Assembly: GCF_902806445.1 (NCBI RefSeq)
Contig: NZ_LR760298.1
Span: 1,302,001 to 1,366,000 of the forward strand
Direction: 5' to 3'
Origin: Listeria sp. PSOL-1
Lineage (GTDB): Bacteria > Bacillota > Bacilli > Lactobacillales > Listeriaceae
DNA: 64,000 nucleotides
Below the pieces are notes generated by a model. The model worked only from the letters and a program-made list of their open reading frames with translations, did not search any database and was not told the DNA's origin. This document shows, piece after piece, positions 9,199 to 18,786 of this stretch (its first letter is position 1; each line of letters starts with the position of its first letter). The position numbers and the translations under genes are program-made.

Positions 9199-10290
9199 CT
9201 ATTTCATAATACTGAGAGCCACTTTAACTAAATCTTTTGCAGCATCTGGTCGACCCAAAGCTTTTGCACGAAACTGCATATCGTGTAATCGTTCTTTATT
9301 TCCAATAATAGCATCAATTTCAGCTAATAAATTAATCGTTGGTAGCGCTTTTTCAGTAATAACAACAGCCGCACCTTTTTTTTCCAGTGAACGAGCATTA
9401 TTTTCTTGATGATTGGCGGTGACATACGGACTTGGGATTAGAATGCTAGGAACACCAAGTGCTGTTAATTCAGCAAGCGTTGTTGCCCCTGCGCGTGAAA
9501 CAACAAGTGTCACTGCATTAAGAACTTTTGGCATATCGTAAACAAACGGCTGAATACTGACACGATGATCTAAATTTAAACGAGAAGCCTTTTCCTTTAC
9601 TTGATCATAATGAGCTTCACCTGTCACATAGAGCAATTGATAATCACGATGATGCCATCCAGCTAGGGCTCTCTCAACCGCCTCATTTAAACCTCGTGCC
9701 CCCCTACTTCCACCAAAAATCAGCACGGTTTCTTTATCTTCTTCTAAATTATATTCGCTAAGAACACCTGATGGATCTACTGAAACAACTTCAGATGCAC
9801 GCGGATTCCCAGTAAAGACGATTTTTTCTGAAGCAAATGAATCGCTAACTTCTTCAAAACAAATGGCTATTTTTTTAACATAACGACTTAAAAAACGATT
9901 TGTAAGACCAGCTACACTATTTTGTTCATGAATCAAAGTTGGAATGCCTAGTTTGGCAGCAGAGTATACGACAGGGCCACAAACATATCCTCCCGTTCCA
10001 ACAACGACATCTGGTTGGAATTCACGCAAGATTTTTTTGCATTTTTTCGTCCCTGTAAAAAAACGCTGCATCGTTCTGATGTTTTCAAACGAGAGCTTTC
10101 TTTTAAAGCCGGTAATTTCAATCGCTTCAAATGGGATGCCTGCCCGCGTAACAATATCAGCTTCAAGACCCTTTGTTGTCCCAATATAAAGGAACTCCGC
10201 TTCTTTATATTGCTTTTTAAATTCACGGATAAAAGCTAAAGCAGGATAGATATGCCCACCTGTTCCACCACCACTAACAACTACTTTCAT
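9199..10290 (-). CDS. murG: UDP-GlcNAc:lipid I transferase MurG
   Basis: Peripheral membrane GT-B glycosyltransferase that adds GlcNAc to undecaprenyl-PP-MurNAc-pentapeptide, giving lipid II. 363 residues. The N-terminal glycine-rich loop [11 protein letters not shown] (residues 7-17) and the second-domain loop [11 protein letters not shown] are present. The UDP-GlcNAc site [11 protein letters not shown] followed by [14 protein letters not shown] is intact. Its ATG overlaps the end of murD by four bases, so the two genes are translationally coupled. Confidence 0.97.
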   Translation of the reverse strand: MKVVVSGGGTGGHIYPALAFIREFKKQYKEAEFLYIGTTKGLEADIVTRAGIPFEAIEITGFKRKLSFENIRTMQRFFTGTKKCKKILREFQPDVVVGTGGYVCGPVVYSAAKLGIPTLIHEQNSVAGLTNRFLSRYVKKIAICFEEVSDSFASEKIVFTGNPRASEVVSVDPSGVLSEYNLEEDKETVLIFGGSRGARGLNEAVERALAGWHHRDYQLLYVTGEAHYDQVKEKASRLNLDHRVSIQPFVYDMPKVLNAVTLVVSRAGATTLAELTALGVPSILIPSPYVTANHQENNARSLEKKGAAVVITEKALPTINLLAEIDAIIGNKERLHDMQFRAKALGRPDAAKDLVKVALSIMK

Positions 10291-11654
10291 TTTTCCACCT
10301 CTTCAGCTAGCTGATTAATTGCTTCGATAAAAGCATTTCCTCGTACTTCAAAAGTTCGGTACTGATCCCAGCTAGCACAAGCAGGTGAGAGTAAAATAAT
10401 GTCTCCTGAATCTGAAAGTTGATAAGAAAGCGGAACAGCTGCTTCAACATCTTTGACATAATGGACCATAACCCCAGCTTCTTTCCCCACATGTGCAATT
10501 TTTTCAGCTGTTTCACCAAATACAATTAGCGCTTTGACATGTCTTAAAAATGGTCTTAGCTCATCAAAGTCATTTCCGCGATCAAGCCCTCCAGCAAGAA
10601 GAATAACTGGAGCTTTAAAACCTTTTAAAGCACTTTGTGTTGCTAAAATGTTCGTTGCCTTTGAATCGTTATAAAACGTTCGCCCATTTAATTCCGTAAC
10701 GAGCTGTGTTCGGTGTGGTACTCCTTTAAATGTTTTTAATACATTTACAATGGCTTCATTTGTAACACCAATCAATTTGGCTGTCGCAATGGCTGCTAAA
10801 ATATTTTCCAGATTGTGATTTCCTGGTAATAAAATATCATCCCGTTGACCAATCACTTCATCATTAAACATTAGCTGGCCATTCTTCACGTAGCTTCCTT
10901 TCCCTAATCGTTGGGTCGTTGAAAACGGAATGATTTTCGCCTTTGTTTTTTTCGTTAAACTTTTTAATTCATCTTGATCCCAATTGATGACAAGAAAATC
11001 ATCAGCTGTTTGGTTTTTCTGGATGTTCCATTTAGCAGAAACATACTCATTACGCGTTTTATGGTAGTCAAGGTGCGCTTCATAAATATTCGTAATAACC
11101 GAAATGTGCGGATGAAAAGTTTCGACACCCATCAGTTGAAATGATGAAAGCTCCATTGTAATATATTGATCATTTGTTGCATTTTCGGCGACTGTAGAAG
11201 CTGGAAATCCAATATTACCCGCAAGAAGTGATTGTCCTTCTTTCATTTCATTCAGCATCTGATGAATGATTGTTGTTGTTGTCGTTTTCCCATTTGTTCC
11301 AGTAATCCCAATAATCGGTGCTTCCGAAATTTGATAAGCTAGCTCTACTTCTGTAATAACAGGAATCTTGAGCTGCAAGGCTTTTTCGATCATCGGATTA
11401 TCATAGGGAATCCCCGGATTTTTAACAACTAACTCAAAACCTTCATCTAAAAGTTCAATCGGATGGCTACCACATACAACTTTAATCCCTTGTTCTAGCA
11501 ATCCCTGTGCTTCTGGATTTTCACTAAATGGCAAGCGATCATTGACTGTGACAAAGGCACCTAATTTATGTAATAATCCTGCTGCTGAAACCCCACTTTT
11601 AGCTAGACCAAGGACAAGTATTTTTTTATGGTAATAAAGTTCAATATTTTTCAT
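10287..11654 (-). CDS. murD: UDP-MurNAc-L-Ala:D-Glu ligase MurD
   Basis: ATP-dependent cytoplasmic ligase that adds D-glutamate to UDP-MurNAc-L-alanine. 455 residues. The N-terminal Rossmann domain carries [16 protein letters not shown]. The central Mur-ligase P-loop is [12 protein letters not shown] at residues 116-127, followed by TMELSSFQL and the HLDYH motif. The C-terminal domain has FYNDSKATN and [15 protein letters not shown]. Full length. It follows mraY by 70 bases and overlaps murG by four. Confidence 0.97.
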   Translation of the reverse strand: MKNIELYYHKKILVLGLAKSGVSAAGLLHKLGAFVTVNDRLPFSENPEAQGLLEQGIKVVCGSHPIELLDEGFELVVKNPGIPYDNPMIEKALQLKIPVITEVELAYQISEAPIIGITGTNGKTTTTTIIHQMLNEMKEGQSLLAGNIGFPASTVAENATNDQYITMELSSFQLMGVETFHPHISVITNIYEAHLDYHKTRNEYVSAKWNIQKNQTADDFLVINWDQDELKSLTKKTKAKIIPFSTTQRLGKGSYVKNGQLMFNDEVIGQRDDILLPGNHNLENILAAIATAKLIGVTNEAIVNVLKTFKGVPHRTQLVTELNGRTFYNDSKATNILATQSALKGFKAPVILLAGGLDRGNDFDELRPFLRHVKALIVFGETAEKIAHVGKEAGVMVHYVKDVEAAVPLSYQLSDSGDIILLSPACASWDQYRTFEVRGNAFIEAINQLAEEVEK

Positions 11655-11724
11655 TTTATTGTTCCCCTAACTAAATTTAATAAAAACGGTTAGAATGATC
11701 AAAAGCATCAGCTACACGGTTTAG

Positions 11725-12705
11725 TTAACTCGATAAAACAACCCAAAAAACAGCACCAATACCTGTAATTAAGCCAACGCTCCAAAATAAAAGCACAACG
11801 CTCCACTCACTTAATCCAGAAAGTTCAAAGTGATGATGAATGGGTGCCATTTTAAAAAGCCGTTTTCCCCCCGTAGCTTTAAAATAAAGAACTTGTAAAA
11901 TAACAGAAGCTGTTTCAATAACAAATACAAGCCCCACTAACAACAGTAGCCATTCTTGCTTTAATAAAAGCGATACAGCTGCAAGAGCTCCCCCAAGTGC
12001 AAGTGATCCTGTATCTCCCATGAAAATTTTTGCTGGATTTTTATTAAAAACAAGAAAAGCAAGCATTCCCCCAACAACCGCAAAGCAAAATAAAGCAATC
12101 GCTTGTTGATTTTGATAAACCGCAATGATCCCAAAAACAGCAAATGAAATACTAGCTAAACCAGAAACGAGACCATCAAGGCCATCTGTTAAATTGACAG
12201 CATTTGAAAAGCCAACTAACCAGAATAAAACAAATAAGATAAAAAAGTAGCCTAAGTTGACTTGAATAGCAGTAAATGGAATGTTAATTGTATTTGGATA
12301 ACCCGCCAACAGGTAGCCAATATAAAAACAAACGGAAATCGCTACTTGCCCGAGAAATTTTTGTTTTGATGTTAAACCAAGATTGCGCTTTTTCACAACT
12401 TTAATGTAATCATCAGCAAAACCTAGGAATCCAAAAAAGACAAGTGCAAGTAGTAAAAGCCAGGTAGCAGCTGTAAACATTCCACCAGCAAATGAAATAA
12501 GAAAATAACTTAATACAATCGCTATTAAGTAAACGACGGCCCCCATTGTTGGTGTTCCGGATTTTTTTTCATGCAGTTTTGGCCCTTCTTCGCGAATGCT
12601 TTGCCCGAATTTTAATTTAACTAAAAAAGGAATAAACAGCGGTACACCAATCACAGTAATAATAAAGGCAATCGCAAATGCTGATACGAACATGTATAAT
12701 GACAC
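11725..12705 (-). CDS. mraY: Phospho-MurNAc-pentapeptide transferase MraY
   Basis: Integral membrane enzyme that transfers phospho-MurNAc-pentapeptide to undecaprenyl phosphate, making lipid I. 326 residues with about ten membrane spans. The catalytic aspartate motif FADDYIKVVKKRN is near residue 115 and NAVNLTDGLDGL is near 175. The C-terminal MAPIHHHFELSG is the conserved HHH motif for substrate binding. The start is GTG with GGAGAG about six bases upstream. Located between murE and murD. Confidence 0.97.
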   Translation of the reverse strand: MSLYMFVSAFAIAFIITVIGVPLFIPFLVKLKFGQSIREEGPKLHEKKSGTPTMGAVVYLIAIVLSYFLISFAGGMFTAATWLLLLALVFFGFLGFADDYIKVVKKRNLGLTSKQKFLGQVAISVCFYIGYLLAGYPNTINIPFTAIQVNLGYFFILFVLFWLVGFSNAVNLTDGLDGLVSGLASISFAVFGIIAVYQNQQAIALFCFAVVGGMLAFLVFNKNPAKIFMGDTGSLALGGALAAVSLLLKQEWLLLLVGLVFVIETASVILQVLYFKATGGKRLFKMAPIHHHFELSGLSEWSVVLLFWSVGLITGIGAVFWVVLSS

Positions 12706-12786
12706 AATATCTCTCCTAACTTTTTAAATAAATCAATTTTTACTTACGATAAAACTATTATAACATTTAGTTCTAACCAAATGTTG

Positions 12787-14259
12787 TTATTCCAAAGTCT
12801 GCTTTTTTAAAATGGCTTCTTTAGCCACAACTCGATCATCAAAATTGATTTTTTCCGTGCCAATGATTTGATAATCTTCATGCCCTTTTCCCGCAATTAA
12901 AACCACATCGCCGTGCTTCGCTTCACGAATAGCGTATTCAATCGCTTCACGTCTCTCCTTGCGCACAATATAAGAATTATCTGGTACGCCAGCTATCATA
13001 TCATCAATAATCGTTCGTGGATTTTCCGTACGAGGATTGTCAGAAGTAAAAATTGGATCTGTCGCATATTTTACAGCAATCTGAGCCATCTTAGGACGTT
13101 TCCCCTTATCACGATCCCCACCACAACCTACAACAACAAAAATTCGTCCGTTAGCAAATTCTTTCACTGTTTCAAGCACATTCAATAGACCATCTGGCGT
13201 ATGCGCATAATCAACAATAACTGGAAAATCCTGTCCGGCATGTACAAGTTCAAAGCGACCAGCCACACCTTTTATTTTACTCAAAGATTGCATCGCTTGA
13301 TCGATATCTTTCTTGAGTACAAAAGCAGTCGCTAAAGCAGCTAAAATATTATAAATACTAAACTTACCAATCATCTGCGCGTGCATATTTTTTTTACCAA
13401 CTGGTGTCAAAAGTTCAAATGTAGAGCCCTCTCCTGTGGTGCGAATATTCACAGCTCTAAAATCCGCATCAGAATCAACCGCATAAGTAACAATAGGCGC
13501 ACTCGTTGCTCTTTGCATCGTTTTTGAAACAGGATCATCCGCATTTAAAACGGCATATTTAGGGTGAACCTCTTGATAACGATTGCCAAGTTGCGCAAAA
13601 AGCAGGCTCTTCGCGTAAGCATATTCTTCCATTGTTTGATGATAATCTAAGTGATCCTGCGATAGATTAGTAAAAACAGCTACATCATAATCACTACCAT
13701 ACACTCGACTTTGAACAAGCGCATGTGATGAAACTTCCATAACACTACTTGTCACCTTTTTATCAAGCATTTCGCGAAATGTTTTTTGTAAAGTCAAACT
13801 ATCCGGCGTTGTATTTTTTGTATGATAAATCTCGCCAGCAATTTTGCGATACATTGTTCCAATTAAACCGGTGATTTCACCACTATCTACCAAAATTTGT
13901 TCCACTAGATGGCTAACAGTTGTTTTCCCATTTGTGCCTGTAATGCCAACTAATGTCATCTTCTGGCTTGGTTGATTATAAAAGCGATCTGCTAGAATGG
14001 CCATCACACGCTTTGTATCACGAACAATTAGAACAGGCGCAGAAACATCTACTGGTCTTTCTGCAAGGATTAATGCTGCCCCATTTTTAGCTGCTTGTTC
14101 AGCAAACTGATGGCCATCCACAACTTCTCCGTCAATACAAATAAAAAGTGTTCCTGCTGTTACTAGCCTACTATCTTGTTCAATCTTGCTAATTTCCATT
14201 TCAAGATTAACCTTTCCGTAATAAAGCGGTAATGCCTTAAGCAAATCTTTTAATTTCAC
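12787..14259 (-). CDS. murE: UDP-MurNAc-tripeptide ligase MurE (meso-DAP type)
   Basis: Adds the third residue to UDP-MurNAc-L-Ala-D-Glu. 490 residues. The P-loop [10 protein letters not shown] is at 105-114, and the carbamylated-lysine region and HLDYH motif follow. DNPR at 407-410 (TSDNPRTENP) is the signature for meso-diaminopimelate rather than lysine, so the wall should be of the DAP type, as in Listeria and Bacillus. GTG start with GGAG about eleven bases upstream. Separated from pbpB by 217 bases that hold two large inverted repeats, which is unusual inside this operon. Confidence 0.96.
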   Translation of the reverse strand: MKLKDLLKALPLYYGKVNLEMEISKIEQDSRLVTAGTLFICIDGEVVDGHQFAEQAAKNGAALILAERPVDVSAPVLIVRDTKRVMAILADRFYNQPSQKMTLVGITGTNGKTTVSHLVEQILVDSGEITGLIGTMYRKIAGEIYHTKNTTPDSLTLQKTFREMLDKKVTSSVMEVSSHALVQSRVYGSDYDVAVFTNLSQDHLDYHQTMEEYAYAKSLLFAQLGNRYQEVHPKYAVLNADDPVSKTMQRATSAPIVTYAVDSDADFRAVNIRTTGEGSTFELLTPVGKKNMHAQMIGKFSIYNILAALATAFVLKKDIDQAMQSLSKIKGVAGRFELVHAGQDFPVIVDYAHTPDGLLNVLETVKEFANGRIFVVVGCGGDRDKGKRPKMAQIAVKYATDPIFTSDNPRTENPRTIIDDMIAGVPDNSYIVRKERREAIEYAIREAKHGDVVLIAGKGHEDYQIIGTEKINFDDRVVAKEAILKKQTLE

Positions 14260-14296
14260 AACGATTACATCTCCTCTAAGTTTATTTTACAAGCAG

Positions 14297-14357
14297 GTTG
14301 TTTTTGCTAAAATAAAGAAGCTAAATAAAGATCCTTTTCTATCTTAGCAAAAACAAC
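14297..14357. repeat. Perfect 14-bp inverted repeat between pbpB and murE
   Basis: GTTGTTTTTGCTAA (14297-14310) and its exact reverse complement (14344-14357) flank a 33-base A/T-rich loop. It lies in the murE 5' region. Transcribed from pbpB towards murE it could form a long-loop hairpin. No terminator-type T run follows it on the minus strand. Confidence 0.7.
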
Positions 14358-14378
14358 GGTTGATTTTCAAAGGTTAAT

Positions 14379-14465
14379 TATAAATGAAATAAACCGATAT
14401 CAAGCGTCACACTTGCAAAACAAAGCTTAAAACAAGACGCCTTCACTCGGTTTATTTCATTTATA
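14379..14465. repeat. Dispersed palindrome copy E (19-bp perfect arms)
   Basis: TATAAATGAAATAAACCGA (14379-14397) and its perfect reverse complement (14447-14465) enclose a second, shorter stem (AAGCGTC with GACGCCTT). The arms recall the outer arms of the copies at 24.7, 29.4 and 60.6 kb (AAATAAATC next to AAGCG). This is the most diverged member and its membership is less sure. It lies just after the pbpB stop, between two essential genes of one operon. Confidence 0.6.
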
Positions 14466-14476
14466 TTTCGCAAAAA

Positions 14477-16744
14477 TTACCCACCACCAGTTAGTAAATC
14501 GCCTAATCCTTGATTTTCTTGAATATCTGTATCACGTTTGTTTTTTTCGACATCATTGCTATCTTTATTTTGATTAAAAATAGCTAGTTCTTCTGGCTCT
14601 CCTAATTCAATAGCCATTTTAGTGCTCGTGTTCATCACTGTTCCAGCTGAAACGCTTTGTTTCGCGACATAGCCACTTCCTTTAAAAGTAAATGGGATGC
14701 CGGTGATCTCTGAGACTTTAAGGACATCATCTTTTGGCCAATTCATCATATTTGGGACCGTCATTTCACCGTCCGTCATGAGAATCACGCGTTGATTTTG
14801 TAAAACCTTACTATTTTCAGCTGGAAGTTGCTGAACAATTTTCTTTCCACTTCCGATAATAATCGGCGTCAGATCCTGTTTTTCAATGGCTTTTTTAGCC
14901 TCATCAACTGTTTTGGATGTTACTTTAGGCACGTCTTTTGTTGCCAATTTTTTTTGCTCTGTAGGCTTAATATTCATATACTGCAAACTATTTTTCATTA
15001 CTGGATTAAAAACATCCGCAACCGCTTGCCCACCTGTTTCACTTCCGTTTAGTTTAGGCTGTTGCATCGTGACATACATAACAATCTCTGGATCATCTGC
15101 TGGTGCCATCCCCATGAAAGAAAAAATATAATTATCTGAGCCTGTCATATATTTTCCTGTTTTAGGATCAGGAATTTGTGATGTTCCTGTTTTCCCAGCT
15201 ACTTTATAGCCTGGGAGAGCATACAGCTTACCAGTTCCATGCTCCCCGCTAACAACCTTTTCCAACTCTGCTCGCGTCTTTTTCGCTGTTTCCGCCGAGA
15301 TGGGTTCACCAGTTGTTTTCGGTGCTGTTTTTGTTTCTTTATTTGTATTTGGATCTTTAATAGAAGAAACAACGTATGGAAGTTTCATTTTACCATCGCT
15401 TGCAATGGCAGATGCTCCTTGCAACATTTGCATCATCGAAACCGTTGTTCCTTGTCCAAAAACTGTTGTTACTTTTTCAACAGGATACTTATACAAGATT
15501 CTTCCACTAGCTTCATTTGGAAGTCGAATCCCTGTTTTTTGACCAAAACCAAACTTACTTAAATAATCTTTAAATTTGTCGGTCCCCATCTTGTTAAGCA
15601 ACTTCGCAAAAGCAACGTTACTTGAGCGCTCTACTCCTTCTTCAAACGGGATCGATCCCCAACCCACGCCATTATTGTGGTCATGAATAGAAATGTCCCC
15701 TACTTTATAAATCCCTGATTGATAATATTCTTTCGGATTGTAGACACCTAAGCTAATGGCAGAAGCTAGAGAAAAGATTTTCATAACAGAACCAGGTTCA
15801 TAAGCGGATTCTACAGGTAAATCTTGCCAAACACCAGCTGAACTGTTATTTAAACCAGACCGGTCCGCTGGGTTAAAGGATGGTCTTTGGCTTAACGCTA
15901 AGATTTCACCCGTTTTGGGATTCATCACAACAGCCATCATATTTGCTGGCTGATATTTTGCATTCGCCGCAGTCATTGTATCCTCTAGGAATGTCTGAAT
16001 CTTTTTGTCGATCGTAAGCTTAATATCGCTACCGTCTTTTGCCTTGGTGACATTTTTTTTGGCATTAGGTAAAATATAACCAGAACTATCCGTGTTAAAG
16101 TTAACTTTGCCATTTTTCCCCGCAAGAATATGGTCGTAGCTTTTTTCAAGCCCCATTTTTCCAGAAAGAGAAATTTCACCATTTTTCTTTTCTTCTTGCT
16201 GAGCAAAGCCAATTAACTGTGTCGCAAAAGTTCCATTTGGGTAAAAACGCTGTGGTGTTTTAGTGAAAAGTAAACCCTGTAATTTTGCTTGATCAATTTT
16301 ATTTTTGGTTTCAATCGAAATATTTTTACCAGCTTTACCAAATTCTACCTGATAAACGTCTTTTTTATTTAATTTTTTTAGAATTTCTGATTGGCTCATT
16401 GAAATATTTTTTGCTAAAACTTCTGCTGTTTTTTCTTTGTCTTTAACATACATTGGATTTTTCTTGCCATCTTGTGTCTTATTAGCAACGACTGCAGCTA
16501 ACGTATAAGTGGTCGTATCCTCTGCAATCACTGCACCTTTTTGATCCAAAATTGAACCTCGTTTTGCTTCAATTACTTCACTGTTTCTGTGTTGTTTAGC
16601 TGCTTCTGCTGCTAGAGGCTGCCCATTTGCATAGCCGGTAATTTGTAAATAAAGAAAACGGCCAGTTACAATCAAGAAAAGTGCGGCAAAAAAACTAAAA
16701 AGTACAAGTGCCCCTCTCCTCATGTTTCCTATACGCCGTTTCAC
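14477..16744 (-). CDS. pbpB: Penicillin-binding protein 2B (septal transpeptidase)
   Basis: Class B PBP that cross-links septal peptidoglycan together with FtsW, FtsL and DivIB. 755 residues. One membrane span at about 12-34, then a dimerisation domain. The transpeptidase motifs are SVMK (319-322), SSN (374-376) and KTGT (518-521). Two PASTA domains follow at about 613-735 (DVPKVTSKTVDEAKKAI and TVPNMMNWPKDDVLKV), then a charged tail. It overlaps ftsL by four bases (GTGA). A sporulation paralogue (spoVD) does not follow, consistent with a non-sporulating host. Confidence 0.96.
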   Translation of the reverse strand: MKRRIGNMRRGALVLFSFFAALFLIVTGRFLYLQITGYANGQPLAAEAAKQHRNSEVIEAKRGSILDQKGAVIAEDTTTYTLAAVVANKTQDGKKNPMYVKDKEKTAEVLAKNISMSQSEILKKLNKKDVYQVEFGKAGKNISIETKNKIDQAKLQGLLFTKTPQRFYPNGTFATQLIGFAQQEEKKNGEISLSGKMGLEKSYDHILAGKNGKVNFNTDSSGYILPNAKKNVTKAKDGSDIKLTIDKKIQTFLEDTMTAANAKYQPANMMAVVMNPKTGEILALSQRPSFNPADRSGLNNSSAGVWQDLPVESAYEPGSVMKIFSLASAISLGVYNPKEYYQSGIYKVGDISIHDHNNGVGWGSIPFEEGVERSSNVAFAKLLNKMGTDKFKDYLSKFGFGQKTGIRLPNEASGRILYKYPVEKVTTVFGQGTTVSMMQMLQGASAIASDGKMKLPYVVSSIKDPNTNKETKTAPKTTGEPISAETAKKTRAELEKVVSGEHGTGKLYALPGYKVAGKTGTSQIPDPKTGKYMTGSDNYIFSFMGMAPADDPEIVMYVTMQQPKLNGSETGGQAVADVFNPVMKNSLQYMNIKPTEQKKLATKDVPKVTSKTVDEAKKAIEKQDLTPIIIGSGKKIVQQLPAENSKVLQNQRVILMTDGEMTVPNMMNWPKDDVLKVSEITGIPFTFKGSGYVAKQSVSAGTVMNTSTKMAIELGEPEELAIFNQNKDSNDVEKNKRDTDIQENQGLGDLLTGGG

Positions 16745-17097
16745 TTGCCACCCACTACTTTCACGTTATTTTCGTTAAGTTTTAAACCTTTTTCTTTTGC
16801 TTTTTTTAAGATTCTTTCATATTTGCTAAGGTCTTTCACCTGCGTGTTTAATTCACTGTTTTGTTTCTGTTGGTCAGTAACTTTTGCTTCACTTGCTTGA
16901 ATATCCTTATTTACATTATACATAGATGCTTGCATGCCAATAATTTGGAATGCTAAGAAAGCAATAACTAGAGCTGCTACTACGATAATTATTTTTTCTC
17001 CTAATGTTACTTGACCACGTTTTAAAATTTGTTTTTTTGGCTTTTCGGTATGTATTTGCTCTCTTTCCAAATGACTTTTGTAGGCAACATTGCTCAT
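16741..17097 (-). CDS. ftsL: Cell division protein FtsL
   Basis: Small bitopic division protein that pairs with DivIC and DivIB through an extracytoplasmic coiled coil and activates the septal synthase. The start is placed at the ATG of MSNVAYKSHLE, because AGGAG lies ten bases upstream. An upstream TTG at 17106 abuts the ribosome site. One membrane span at about residues 32-54. A heptad coiled coil rich in K and Q runs from about 55 to 100. 118 residues. Sequence is weakly conserved in this family, so the call relies on topology plus location between rsmH and pbpB. Confidence 0.9.
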   Translation of the reverse strand: MSNVAYKSHLEREQIHTEKPKKQILKRGQVTLGEKIIIVVAALVIAFLAFQIIGMQASMYNVNKDIQASEAKVTDQQKQNSELNTQVKDLSKYERILKKAKEKGLKLNENNVKVVGGK

Positions 17098-17116
17098 ACT
17101 TATCAACTCCTACTTC

Positions 17117-18046
17117 TTAAATTCGTTCAATCACTCGTAATTTCGCTGAACGTGCGCGATTATTTGCTTTAATTTCAGCTTCATTTGGGATAATGGGCTT
17201 TTTTACAGCCAATCTATAATCAGGCTTGTATTCGTCAGGTATAATTGGAAGACCTATAGGAACTTCAGGACCCGTACACGCTTCTTTAAAAAGCTGCTTT
17301 GTAATCCGATCCTCAAGCGAATGAAAAGTAATCACGCTGATTCGTCCACCATGCGTTAATAAAGTAAGCGCCTGCTGTAAAGAAGTCTCAACAGCTCCTA
17401 ATTCGTCATTTACAGCAATCCGTACTGCTTGAAAAACTCTTTTAGCAGGATGTCCTCCTTTTCTTCTAGCTGGTGCTGGAATCGCTTGTTTAATCACCTC
17501 AACAAGCTCCAGGGTCGTGTTGATCGGTGCCACCTGTCTTTGTTTTTCAATCGCACGTGCGACTTGTTTAGAAAACTTTTCTTCTCCGTAACGGAAGAAT
17601 ATTTTCACTAAATCTTGGTAACTCCATTCATTAATCACTTCTTTCGCTGTTAACTCACTCGTCTGATCCATTCGCATATCAAGCGGTGCATCATTATGGT
17701 AGCTAAATCCGCGGAGAGTGACATCTAGTTGTGGTGAAGAAACACCTAAATCATAAAGAATTCCATCCACCTTAGTTATGCCACGCGCCTCTAGTTCACT
17801 CTTTATATTACGAAAATTTGCTTTAATAAACGTGACATTTTGTGTTTTTGAATCGAGCACAATTTCTGCATTTTGTAGTGCTGTCATATCTTGATCAAAC
17901 GCATAGACGTGTCCATTTTTTAATTTTGAAAGTAAGTAACTTGTATGTCCTGCTCCACCAAGCGTGCAGTCAACATAAATCCCATCTTCTTTTACATTAA
18001 GCATATCCACTGTTTCATGTAAAAGTACAGTTTCATGGTTAAACAT
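17117..18046 (-). CDS. rsmH: 16S rRNA m4C1402 methyltransferase RsmH (MraW)
   Basis: SAM-dependent methyltransferase that N4-methylates C1402 of 16S rRNA in the 30S P site. 309 residues from the ATG at 18046; a preceding TTG is less likely. The SAM loop is [15 protein letters not shown] near residue 26. The [10 protein letters not shown] motif and the [16 protein letters not shown] segment are diagnostic. The C-terminus has [28 protein letters not shown] lies seven bases upstream of the ATG. It follows mraZ by 14 bases. Confidence 0.96.
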   Translation of the reverse strand: MFNHETVLLHETVDMLNVKEDGIYVDCTLGGAGHTSYLLSKLKNGHVYAFDQDMTALQNAEIVLDSKTQNVTFIKANFRNIKSELEARGITKVDGILYDLGVSSPQLDVTLRGFSYHNDAPLDMRMDQTSELTAKEVINEWSYQDLVKIFFRYGEEKFSKQVARAIEKQRQVAPINTTLELVEVIKQAIPAPARRKGGHPAKRVFQAVRIAVNDELGAVETSLQQALTLLTHGGRISVITFHSLEDRITKQLFKEACTGPEVPIGLPIIPDEYKPDYRLAVKKPIIPNEAEIKANNRARSAKLRVIERI

Positions 18047-18060
18047 CAACTTCCTCCTCC

Positions 18061-18492
18061 TTAAATATTGAAATCAATCATGTTTTCAGCAATCTCGGAG
18101 AAAGACTCTTCCGCTTCTTCAAACACGATTCCCCACTCTGTTTCACTCCAAATTTCAATACGATTCGAAACACCAATAATGACTGTTTCTTTTTCAAGGT
18201 CGGCATATTTCGCTAAATTAGATGGAATGTTGATCCGTCCTTGTTTATCTAGTTCGCATTCTGAAGCACCTGAGAAGAAGAAACGCGTAAAAGAACGAGC
18301 ATCCTTTTTAGTTAGTGGTAAAGTCTGGAGCTTTGCTTCTAGTTTTGCCCACTCTGAACGTGGATAAGCAAATAAACACTTATCAAGTCCCCGTGTTACA
18401 ACAAAGTTTTCTCCTAATAGTTCACGGAATTTAGCTGGCACGATTAAGCGGCCCTTTATATCAATGTTATGCCGATATTCACCCATGAACAT
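18061..18492 (-). CDS. mraZ: Transcriptional regulator MraZ
   Basis: DNA-binding protein with two SpoVT/AbrB-like domains that controls the dcw operon it heads. 143 residues. The first domain is [22 protein letters not shown], with the conserved DxKGR, and the second has [19 protein letters not shown], with DKQGR. Octamer or dodecamer rings of the family bind tandem G-rich boxes. Four such boxes lie immediately upstream (18501-18552), so autoregulation is expected. Confidence 0.96.
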   Translation of the reverse strand: MFMGEYRHNIDIKGRLIVPAKFRELLGENFVVTRGLDKCLFAYPRSEWAKLEAKLQTLPLTKKDARSFTRFFFSGASECELDKQGRINIPSNLAKYADLEKETVIIGVSNRIEIWSETEWGIVFEEAEESFSEIAENMIDFNI

Positions 18493-18500
18493 TAGACTTC

Positions 18501-18552
18501 CCCCACTTTCTTACTTCCCACTTTACCACATCTCCCCACTTTGTACCACTTA
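18501..18552 (-). promoter_or_regulatory. Tandem MraZ-type boxes upstream of mraZ
   Basis: On the minus strand three AAAGTGGG(G/A) boxes occur at 18542-18534, 18524-18516 and 18509-18501, plus a related TAAGTGGT at 18552-18545. They are direct repeats in one orientation, as expected for a ring-shaped MraZ. Known MraZ sites in other bacteria are similar GTG-rich direct repeats. They lie between the candidate -10 and the mraZ start. Confidence 0.75.
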
Positions 18553-18554
18553 AA

Positions 18555-18560
18555 ACTATA
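18555..18560 (-). promoter_or_regulatory. Candidate -10 of the dcw operon promoter
   Basis: TATAGT on the minus strand, just upstream of the MraZ-type boxes. No strong -35 is visible 16-18 bases upstream. Transcription from here would place the boxes at the start of the transcript. Confidence 0.4.
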
Positions 18561-18588
18561 AATTTGTTTAAAAAGTTCTATTTTCACT

Positions 18589-18630
18589 TTTAAAAATAGC
18601 TATATTTATTGTTATTAAGCTATTTTTAAA
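18589..18630. repeat. 13-bp perfect inverted repeat upstream of the dcw promoter
   Basis: TTTAAAAATAGCT (18589-18601) and AGCTATTTTTAAA (18618-18630) with a 16-base loop. AAGTG-type sequences sit just outside both arms (CACTT on the left, AAGTGGGGA at 18632-18640), so extra MraZ contacts are possible. The rest of the 294-base gap holds the tandem boxes and a terminator. Confidence 0.6.
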
Positions 18631-18711
18631 TAAGTGGGGATAAAAACCATTTTTTAAAGAAATTAAGTCTGAAATCAAAAATAGTATATTTTGAATTTGC
18701 TCATCATCCAC

Positions 18712-18760
18712 AAAAAAAAGACAACCTTCTGCTATCAAATAAAATAGCAAAAGATTGTCT
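18712..18760 (-). terminator. Intrinsic terminator of the panE transcription unit
   Basis: Minus-strand hairpin with 17-base arms (18760-18744 and 18735-18719, three mismatches or wobbles), an eight-base loop and then eight T. It lies 26 bases after the stop of the DUF3397-like gene and separates it from the dcw operon. Confidence 0.9.
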
Positions 18761-18786
18761 GGAAAAACGAACGAAAAGAATTGATA

